DNA of 64,000 nt from an uncultured SAR86 cluster bacterium (GTDB taxonomy: Bacteria > Pseudomonadota > Gammaproteobacteria > Magnimaribacterales > AG-339-G14). How positions within the stretch are numbered: the stretch's first letter is position 1; each line of letters begins with the position of its first letter. Both the position numbers and the translations under genes were made by a program. Positions 59,533-64,000 of this stretch are shown piece after piece. Location of the stretch: assembly GCA_902563105.1 (NCBI GenBank), contig CACEVU010000006.1:1-64000 (forward strand). Direction: 5' to 3'. The notes beneath the pieces are model-generated. The model was not told where the DNA came from, ran no database searches, and saw nothing but the letters and a program-made list of their open reading frames with translations.

Positions 59533-60917
59533 TAATTAACTACCTTGGAATTAATATAATTATTCAATTCATCAAAATTATTTTCTAATATAGAGAAAGA
59601 TTCATCCTTAGTCATAATCTTTTTCAAAGAAGTAGGAGTGTGTTTATCAAGAACATTCAGTTCCGCGTTTACAGCATCTGGGAATTTAGCAGGATGTGCT
59701 GTGGCGAAAGTTACTAGTTCCGTTACATCATAGTTAAGATCAGAATTTCCTTTAATTGCCGTAGCAGTATGCGGATCAAACAAAATATTTTCGTTTTCAT
59801 AACTCTTAACAATCGTCTCAACAATTTCTCGATCATTACAGCTAGAGCTTTGAAAAAAGGTTTTAACCTCTTGCCATATATCATCTGAATGATTGAAATC
59901 TATTGGTTTTGATGGAAATGCAGAAAAAACTTCATTAATTTTATCGCCATTCTTTTGATAGATTTCATAAAGCAATCTTTCAAAGTTACTTGCTACTGAA
60001 ATATCCATAGAAGGTGCTAGAGAAGAAGAGGTTTCTTTTCTTTGGTAAATATTTTTAGAAAATAACCTATGTAAAACATCGTTTTTATTCGTTGCAATGT
60101 TAATACCTTTAAATGAAAGCCCCATATTTCTTGCTGTCCAACCTGCATAAGCATGTCCAAAATTACCAGAGGGAATTGATGCTATGAAATCTGTTTCAAG
60201 TTGAAGTTTGGTATAAAAAAAATAAACGCTTTGAGCCATTATTCTTGTCCAGTTTATAGAATTAATTGAAACAAACTTAACCTCCTTATTTTCGTTTTCG
60301 ATAAAAATCTTTTTTACATAGTTTTGACAATCATCAAAATCTCCTTTGATTGCAATAGGAAAGACGTTACTGGCATTCGAAGTTGTCATTTGCCTTTGTT
60401 GAACAGCTGAAATTTTTTGATAAGGAAATAAAATCGCAATATCAATATCATTGAATTTTTTGCAAGCTTCAATAGCTGCAGATCCTGTATCACCAGAGGT
60501 AGCTCCTAAAACGACTATTTTTTTATCTGTTTTTTCAGCAGCTTTATCTAACAAAGCTGCTAAAAGTTGCATAGCAACATCTTTGAATGCAAATGTTGGA
60601 CCATGAAATAATTCTAAAATGTGTCCTAATTTTTTAGTTTCAACGAGCTTTACTACCTCTGGGATGCTAAAAGAGTCATAAGCTTTTTGAACTACTGACT
60701 CAAACACATTTTTTTCTAAAAAACCTTCGGTATATGGATAAAGTAATTTGGATGCTAAATCTTGGTAACTGGCATTTTTAAACTCATTAATTTCGGCTTC
60801 AGAAAATTTTGGAAAACTGGTAGGCATATAAAGACCGCCATCTTTAGCTGTGCCGGAAGTAAGAACATCCATAAAATTCAATTCTTCGGAATTTCCTCTT
60901 GAACTCAGGTATTTCAT
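59532..60917 (-). CDS. thrC: Threonine synthase
   Basis: 461-aa PLP enzyme converting O-phosphohomoserine to threonine. The N-terminal KYLSSRGNSEELNFMDVLTSGTAKDGGLYMP is family-typical; the PLP-lysine is in ELFHGPTFAFKDVAMQLL (about 104-121) and the phosphate site is GATSGDTGSAAIEAC (about 137). Long-form threonine synthase. Lies directly after hom and shares a TAATG overlap with prfB. Confidence 0.95.
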   Translation of the reverse strand: MKYLSSRGNSEELNFMDVLTSGTAKDGGLYMPTSFPKFSEAEINEFKNASYQDLASKLLYPYTEGFLEKNVFESVVQKAYDSFSIPEVVKLVETKKLGHILELFHGPTFAFKDVAMQLLAALLDKAAEKTDKKIVVLGATSGDTGSAAIEACKKFNDIDIAILFPYQKISAVQQRQMTTSNASNVFPIAIKGDFDDCQNYVKKIFIENENKEVKFVSINSINWTRIMAQSVYFFYTKLQLETDFIASIPSGNFGHAYAGWTARNMGLSFKGINIATNKNDVLHRLFSKNIYQRKETSSSLAPSMDISVASNFERLLYEIYQKNGDKINEVFSAFPSKPIDFNHSDDIWQEVKTFFQSSSCNDREIVETIVKSYENENILFDPHTATAIKGNSDLNYDVTELVTFATAHPAKFPDAVNAELNVLDKHTPTSLKKIMTKDESFSILENNFDELNNYINSKVVN

Positions 60918-60918
60918 T

Positions 60919-62187
60919 TTAAATATCTAATATCCGTATATGAGTAATAGAATTATTTATTTCTTCCAGATTCTGTAAATTCTTAATTACTTTCTGGATT
61001 ATTGACTCTTTTGAGTTGCTTAAAACTACAATCAAAGGGATTGTTTCTTCATGTCTATCCAATTCTTTCTGAATCAGATTGTCTATTGAAAGATCATAAT
61101 CAGCCAATAATGTAGAAACCTTTGCCACCACTCCAGGTTGATCGCTTGCATCTAGTTTTAGATAACGATCGCAAGAAAAATTATCGAAGCTGGAACTGAG
61201 TTTATTTTGAACAAATTTTTGGTAATCAAAAATTTTTCCTCCCGCTATATCTATAATATCTGTTAAAACCGAATTGGCGGTCGGTTTAGCTCCAGCGCCT
61301 GGTCCAGAATACATTGTCCCGCCAACATTTTCAGCATTAATCAATACAGCATTATTTTCGTTTTGTATTGAAGCCAGAAGTGAGTCTTTTTTTACAAAAG
61401 CTGGAAAACTTCCGAGTGAGATTTCATCTTCACTTTGGATACCAACTGATAAAGGTTTTAGGATCAACTTAAGTTGTTCCCCATAATCTATGTCTTGCGG
61501 TGAGATTTTATCAACACCCTCAAAATAAACATTTTCCATTGTTGCATGTTGAAAAAATGAAAGTGTAGCCAAAATGCTTGTTTTTTGAGCTGCATCTTGC
61601 CCTGAAACATCAAAGGTTGGGTCAGGCTCTGCAAAACCCTCTTGCTGAGCTAGGGAAAGCGCAGCATCAAATGATAATTTTTCATCAGCCATTTTTGAGA
61701 AAATAAAATTAGACGTACCATTTAATATTCCTGCAAAAGAACTTATATTATTACTGATCAGTCCATCCCTAATTGATCTTATAATTGGAATGCCGCCTGC
61801 TACCGATGCCTCAAATCCTATATGAACATTATTTTCTTTTGCTAACTCAAAAAGTTCTTTTGAATGATTAGAAATTAAGGCTTTGTTTGCAGTAACAAAG
61901 TGTTTTTTATTTTTTAGGGCAGAAACGGCAAGATCATAGGCGTCATCTACTCCGCCAATCAACTCTACAACAACATCGACTTCATTTGACAGTGCTACTT
62001 CGTGTATATCTGGTGTTATTGGAATATCATTCTCGTCATTAACTCTTCCTTTTCTTGCGCCTATTAGTGAGATTGAAATATCCAAACCATAGTTTTGAGC
62101 AATCAATGCTTTAGAAGAATTTACGCTTTTAAGAAAGGCTAAACCAACATTACCAGTGCCGCATAATCCAATTTTTAATTTTGTCAT
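60919..62187 (-). CDS. hom: Homoserine dehydrogenase
   Basis: 422-aa monofunctional enzyme (no aspartokinase domain). The Rossmann site is KIGLCGTGNVGLAFL (about 4-18); the catalytic region includes GGIPIIRSIRDGLISNNISSFAGILNGTSNFI (about 130) and DVSGQDAAQKTSILATL (catalytic Asp/Lys, about 198). A C-terminal ACT domain (DQPGVVAKVSTLLADYDLSIDNLI) suggests threonine feedback. Overlaps alaC by 1 bp and precedes thrC by 1 bp. Confidence 0.95.
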   Translation of the reverse strand: MTKLKIGLCGTGNVGLAFLKSVNSSKALIAQNYGLDISISLIGARKGRVNDENDIPITPDIHEVALSNEVDVVVELIGGVDDAYDLAVSALKNKKHFVTANKALISNHSKELFELAKENNVHIGFEASVAGGIPIIRSIRDGLISNNISSFAGILNGTSNFIFSKMADEKLSFDAALSLAQQEGFAEPDPTFDVSGQDAAQKTSILATLSFFQHATMENVYFEGVDKISPQDIDYGEQLKLILKPLSVGIQSEDEISLGSFPAFVKKDSLLASIQNENNAVLINAENVGGTMYSGPGAGAKPTANSVLTDIIDIAGGKIFDYQKFVQNKLSSSFDNFSCDRYLKLDASDQPGVVAKVSTLLADYDLSIDNLIQKELDRHEETIPLIVVLSNSKESIIQKVIKNLQNLEEINNSITHIRILDI

Positions 62188-63365
62188 TAGAGATACTCTT
62201 TAAAGGCTTTTTTTATTCCTCTGACAGCTTGATGAGTTCTTTGTTCGTTTTCAATTAAAGAAAATCTGACAAAATCATCTCCATATTCGCCGAAACCAAG
62301 TCCTGGAGAAACTGCAACCTTTGCCTTTTCCAACAAAAATCTTGAAAATTCCATCGACTTCATTTCAAATGATTCAGGAATTCTTGCCCAGACAAACATA
62401 GTTGCTTTGGGTTTTTCAATACTCCAACCAAAAGAGTTGAGTCCATCGCACAATACATCTCTTCTTGATTTATAAGTTTTGCAAATCTTTTCAACTTCTT
62501 CATCACCATTGTTTAAAGCTTCAATACCTGCAACTTGTATTGGCGTGAAATGGCCATAATCAAAATATGATTTAAGTCTGGCAAGAGCAGCAATTAATTC
62601 TTTGTTACCACAGCAAAAACCTACTCTCCAACCCGGCATATTGTAACTTTTGGATAAAGTGTAAAACTCTACAGCAATATCTTTTGCACCTTCTACCTGA
62701 AGAATAGAGGGAGCTTCATACCCATCAAAACAGAGATCAGCATATGCTAAATCGTGCACAACCCAGATATTATTTTCTCTAGCAATTTTTATTACTTCTT
62801 TAAAAAAATCTAAATCTACGCAGCTGGTTGTTGGATTGCTTGGAAAATTAATTAATAACATTTTTGGTTTTGGAAAAGAATTTTTAATAGCATCTTTAAG
62901 ACTTTTAAAAAAATCAATTCCTGGTCCAATTGGAACATGATGAATGTCAGCACCTGCAATAACAAAGCCAAAGGGATGAATTGGATAAGCAGGATTAGGA
63001 ACTAAGATAACATCTCCTTTATCCATAGTTGCTATAGCTAAATGACTCAAGCCCTCTTTAGAGCCTAAAGTAACTATTGCTTCCTCTTCTGGATCTAGGG
63101 TTACATCAAACTTTCTTGAGTACCAATCAGTGATTGCTTGTCTTAATCTTGGAATTCCTTTGGATTGAGAATATCGATGAGTGTCGGGACGCATCACAAC
63201 TTCTTTCAATTTCTCGACGATAAATTTAGGCGTCTCTCCATCAGGGTTCCCCATCCCAAAATCAATAATATCTTCACCGCGTCTTCTAGCGGCCATCTTA
63301 AGCGATCCAATTTCCTCAAAAACATAAGGAGGTAGTCTATCTATTGAAGAAAAGTTTTTATCCAT
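62187..63365 (-). CDS. alaC: Class I/II aminotransferase, AlaC-like
   Basis: 392-aa PLP aminotransferase. The PLP-Lys motif is [19 protein letters not shown] (about 232), the N-terminal [18 protein letters not shown] is characteristic of AlaC/YfdZ alanine-forming transaminases, and the substrate-side Arg is near the end ([15 protein letters not shown]). In this position, just before hom-thrC, the same type of gene is known in several gammaproteobacteria. Ala or branched-chain specificity cannot be separated by sequence alone. Confidence 0.88.
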   Translation of the reverse strand: MDKNFSSIDRLPPYVFEEIGSLKMAARRRGEDIIDFGMGNPDGETPKFIVEKLKEVVMRPDTHRYSQSKGIPRLRQAITDWYSRKFDVTLDPEEEAIVTLGSKEGLSHLAIATMDKGDVILVPNPAYPIHPFGFVIAGADIHHVPIGPGIDFFKSLKDAIKNSFPKPKMLLINFPSNPTTSCVDLDFFKEVIKIARENNIWVVHDLAYADLCFDGYEAPSILQVEGAKDIAVEFYTLSKSYNMPGWRVGFCCGNKELIAALARLKSYFDYGHFTPIQVAGIEALNNGDEEVEKICKTYKSRRDVLCDGLNSFGWSIEKPKATMFVWARIPESFEMKSMEFSRFLLEKAKVAVSPGLGFGEYGDDFVRFSLIENEQRTHQAVRGIKKAFKEYL

Positions 63366-63367
63366 GC

Positions 63368-64000
63368 TTAATTTTTTAATAAATCTAATATTTCTTTAGC
63401 TGAGTGATAGCCTGCTAACAAGTCACCATTTTCAAGAATTATAGTTGGGGTTCCTCGTGCATTAAATTCTTTAGCTAAATTATAATGTTTCGATACGATT
63501 GTCTCTTGACACTCAACTTTTTCAATATTTTTCCCAGATTTTAAATTTGTTAAGCTTCTTTGTGGTTCATCAGAACACCAAGCGTACTGCATTTTTTTAT
63601 AAGTTTTACTTTCCAACCCTTCTCTAGGATACGCCAAATAATTTACTTGAATTCCCTCTTTCAAATAATTCTCTATCTCAGAATGTAATTTACGACAATA
63701 ACCACAATCTACATCGGTAAAAACATATATTTCTGTTTCCATTTTTACCGGAGTAAATGAGATGAATTCATTTTTGTTAATTTGACTTAGCTTTTTAATT
63801 CTCTCTTTTGAGTTTCTCAAATCAGAAAGATTCACTAAAGAATTTTTTGCAATCTGATATAGATCGCCATTAATAATAAATTCTCCATCAAGAGTTACAT
63901 AAAAAAGAGAACCATCGGTTAATTCTACTAAAAAAAAATTTGGTGAAATAGTATCTTCTACTTTTAAAACTTTAATATCCTTCGGAACAATGCTATTTAA
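63368..64000 (-). CDS. dsbC: Thiol:disulfide interchange protein DsbC (5' end outside window)
   Basis: Truncated by the right edge; open in frame to 64000 (210 residues seen, whereas the track starts only at an internal GTG). Periplasmic disulfide isomerase. The N-terminal dimerisation domain is partly visible ([27 protein letters not shown]...), then the thioredoxin domain with the active site [13 protein letters not shown] (CGYC) and the cis-Pro loop [10 protein letters not shown] second Cys pair (CSDE...VECQE) matches the structural disulfide of DsbC. The 2-bp gap to alaC indicates co-transcription. Confidence 0.9.
   Translation of the reverse strand, partial: LNSIVPKDIKVLKVEDTISPNFFLVELTDGSLFYVTLDGEFIINGDLYQIAKNSLVNLSDLRNSKERIKKLSQINKNEFISFTPVKMETEIYVFTDVDCGYCRKLHSEIENYLKEGIQVNYLAYPREGLESKTYKKMQYAWCSDEPQRSLTNLKSGKNIEKVECQETIVSKHYNLAKEFNARGTPTIILENGDLLAGYHSAKEILDLLKN

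Overview
The window looks like a stretch of chromosome from a marine gammaproteobacterium, most likely close to the SAR86 clade (an inference from gene content, not from a marker-gene tree). The reasons are a blue-tuned proteorhodopsin, low GC (about 40-50% in sampled lines of the first third, about 27-35% in sampled lines after that), very tight gene packing, a TonB receptor, many acyl-CoA enzymes, and typical gammaproteobacterial synteny (yajC-secD-secF, rpoE-rseA-mucD-lepA-lepB-rnc-era-recO-acpS, sdhE/ygfZ, trmJ/suhB, dsbC-hom-thrC-prfB-lysS). I see no insertion sequence, prophage or CRISPR array.

Layout. 1-10 kb: an edge-truncated FecR-domain protein with an acidic tail, a TetR regulator, a secreted hypothetical protein, a coupled pair of acyl-CoA dehydrogenases, an amidohydrolase, malate synthase G, DapE and an enoyl-CoA hydratase. 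10-18 kb, energy and nitrogen: alternative oxidase, tRNA-Gly, sirtuin, a probable small RNA, blue proteorhodopsin, a MATE pump, a TonB receptor, amtB-glnK, tRNA-Glu and trmJ. 18-26 kb: suhB, a glutamine riboswitch controlling a 54-aa peptide with three YRG repeats, the Sec genes, tRNA-Leu, plsB and a sigma-32-driven small heat shock protein. 26-40 kb: rsmJ and a 12-gene cell-envelope/translation operon led by rpoE with its own sigma-E promoter. 40-54 kb: ung, an Old Yellow Enzyme, serA, argF, glpK, nrdAB (with NrdR and DnaA boxes), thiolase and malate dehydrogenase. 54-64 kb: an 11-gene leftward operon from dsbC to a 41-aa membrane peptide. It includes prfB with its programmed frameshift and an LvaC-LvaA-LvaB-like set for 4-hydroxyacyl-CoA metabolism.

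The strongest candidate for an undescribed system is at 19346-19704. A textbook glutamine aptamer precedes a single small ORF (absent from the ORF track) and ends in its own terminator, all about 2 kb from glnK-amtB. Similar riboswitch-peptide pairs are known mainly from cyanobacteria and marine metagenomes, where some peptides act in PII or glutamine-synthetase control. A comparable nitrogen-sensing small protein in a proteorhodopsin-bearing gammaproteobacterium would be new to me. A second candidate is the promoter-hairpin-terminator small RNA at 11554-11626, next to the proteorhodopsin gene.

Several ORF-track starts are corrected from ribosome binding sites or overlaps (proteorhodopsin, yajC, hsp20, adk, acpS, recO, OYE, serA, glpK, nrdB, enoyl-CoA hydratase, prfB). 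Two edge genes (FecR protein, dsbC) and two small genes (54 aa and 41 aa) were missing from the track.
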